This document shows, in pieces, positions 62,989-64,000 of a stretch of DNA of 64,000 nt. The notes beneath the pieces were generated by a model. That model was not told the origin of the DNA, ran no database searches, and saw nothing but the letters and a program-made list of their open reading frames with translations. How positions within the stretch are numbered: position 1 is the stretch's first letter; every line of letters begins with the position of its first letter. The DNA comes from an uncultured Ectothiorhodospiraceae bacterium (lineage in GTDB: Bacteria; Pseudomonadota; Gammaproteobacteria; UBA6429; Thiohalophilaceae). The stretch spans positions 64,001 to 128,000 of the forward strand of contig CAMYMU010000037.1 of the NCBI GenBank assembly GCA_947259575.1. The letters run 5' to 3'. The position numbers were made by a program, and so were the translations under genes.

Positions 62989-63747
62989 TCACCCGAGTGA
63001 CTCATCAACAACTGCAAGGCTGGCATTCTGTCTTTCTATTAAATGTGTAATGGCATCTTTACCTAGTGCCAACATGGCTTGCAATTCATCTTCTGAAAAA
63101 GCTGCACCTTCCGCTGTGCCCTGGATCTCAATAAAACCGCCTTTGTCATTCATGACGATATTCATATCAGTTTCACAGCTAGAGTCTTCCGGGTAATCAA
63201 GATCGGAAACCGGCATACCCTGGTAAACACCGACTGAGATAGAGGCGATCTGAGAAACAATCGGGTTCTCAGTGATTAAGTTGTTATCGAGCAGGTGTTG
63301 TACTGCATCAGCAAGGGCAACAAACCCCCCGGTGATGGAAGCGGTACGGGTACCACCATCGGCCTGGATAACGTCGCAGTCGATGGTGATCGTATGTTCA
63401 CCCAGTTTTTTCAGATCAACAGCGGCGCGCAGTGAGCGGCCGATGAGTCGCTGAATCTCCATAGTACGTCCACCCTGTTTACCACGCGCGGCTTCCCGGC
63501 CCATGCGACTACCGGTGGAACGAGGCAACATGCCATATTCCGCAGTCACCCAACCTTGTCCTGATCCGCGAAGAAATCCAGGTACGCGTTCTTCGACACT
63601 GGCGGTACATAGCACCTTGGTGTTGCCAAATTCGACAAGCACGGAGCCTTCAGCATGCATGGTGTAGCGACGAGTGAACTTTACTTCACGGATTTCATTC
63701 GGCGCGCGACCACTTGGACGGGCGACCTTGGTATCAGATGAGGACAT
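62989..63747 (-). CDS. rph: Ribonuclease PH
   Basis: The 252-residue phosphorolytic 3' exonuclease for tRNA has [38 protein letters not shown] and [19 protein letters not shown]. It is the first complete gene of the long operon. Confidence 0.97.
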   Translation of the reverse strand: MSSSDTKVARPSGRAPNEIREVKFTRRYTMHAEGSVLVEFGNTKVLCTASVEERVPGFLRGSGQGWVTAEYGMLPRSTGSRMGREAARGKQGGRTMEIQRLIGRSLRAAVDLKKLGEHTITIDCDVIQADGGTRTASITGGFVALADAVQHLLDNNLITENPIVSQIASISVGVYQGMPVSDLDYPEDSSCETDMNIVMNDKGGFIEIQGTAEGAAFSEDELQAMLALGKDAITHLIERQNASLAVVDESLG

Positions 63748-63844
63748 AATTTGACCTTTATATATAGTATGGAGATTGGATGCGAAAGGATAACGAGAGT
63801 GTCGCTAAGATGCCAGTTTAGATTATCTGACTGGCGGGCGTTTA

Positions 63845-64000
63845 TTACATTTCGTCTTTGTAGAGTTTGAATGTTTGCTCAATGACATCGATGGCGTCCT
63901 CTACAGGGTCAGCCTTTGCTGCCTTGGCGACCTGATCGGTGATACCGTCATTGATGGCGCGCCCCATTAATTGCAGTGACATGATTTGTATTGCCACGGC
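63845..64000 (-). CDS. C-terminal fragment of a gene running off the window
   Basis: The last 51 codons (AVAIQIMSLQLMG...KLYKDEM, TAA at 63847-63845) are open to the edge. The rph start lies 97 nt downstream of its stop. The family cannot be named from this fragment. Confidence 0.5.
   Translation of the reverse strand, partial: AVAIQIMSLQLMGRAINDGITDQVAKAAKADPVEDAIDVIEQTFKLYKDEM

Noticed and set aside
1..64000. CRISPR array or intact insertion sequence
   Set aside because: No regularly spaced direct repeats and no transposase with flanking inverted repeats were found; the 15-nt repeat near 17370-17408 is a coding repeat.

Overview
The window looks like a gammaproteobacterial chromosome of moderate GC. 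The evidence is the rph-rdgB-hemW order, the mutY-yggX pair, thiS-thiG-trmB, a Crp/Vfr-type regulator, AsmA and Rof-like small proteins, and a wealth of c-type cytochromes. Several genes suggest redox or sulfur metabolism (YeeE/YedE transporter, rhodanese, periplasmic tandem thioredoxin), but nothing fixes the genus.

Region 1 (1-8.2 kb) is an electron-transfer locus. A multi-domain haem protein that begins upstream of the window, a haem lipoprotein, a DmsE/MtrA-type decahaem cytochrome and an MtrB/PioB-type outer-membrane barrel lie on the + strand. Convergent to them, across a shared 16-bp-arm terminator, are a NapC/NirT tetrahaem quinol dehydrogenase and a c4-like dihaem cytochrome. That pair sits behind an FNR/ANR-like box placed about 41 bp from a predicted start point. 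Together they could form a full quinone-periplasm-outer-membrane-surface electron conduit. A monohaem cytochrome follows at 7.8 kb.

Region 2 (8.2-17.4 kb) is ordinary chromosome: hydrolase, acetyltransferase, 2OG-oxygenase-like protein, YeeE/YedE transporter, glycosyltransferase, rhodanese, tandem thioredoxin, GST, retropepsin-like protease, LEA-like lipoprotein and a thermonuclease-fold protein that has lost its usual catalytic residues.

Region 3 (17.69-47.66 kb) is a genomic island of about 30 kb. It is inserted in the 3' end of tRNA-Phe(GAA) and bounded by a 49-bp direct repeat with one mismatch; a tyrosine integrase sits beside the tRNA. Cargo, left to right: a 3,620-residue SpvB/TcdB-Rhs giant lipoprotein with an unknown C-terminal tip; an intact secreted Cys-containing protein with two decayed tandem copies; a second tyrosine recombinase and small unknown genes; a replication-origin-like palindrome with DnaA boxes beside a putative replication gene; an XRE-ImmA/PIN toxin-antitoxin-like pair; and a tight same-strand group of Fic, MmeI-like restriction-methylase, a small Cys protein and a large nuclease-STAND-repeat protein. 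This last group is probably an anti-phage cassette.

Region 4 (47.7-64 kb) is core chromosome again: asmA-like/SRPBCC/mutY/yggX, an acyl-CoA ligase, thiS-thiG, trmB, crp, and a long, tightly packed minus-strand operon from rph to a ROK kinase. The operon also carries an HtrA-like protease overlapping an FHA membrane protein. A partial gene runs off the right edge.
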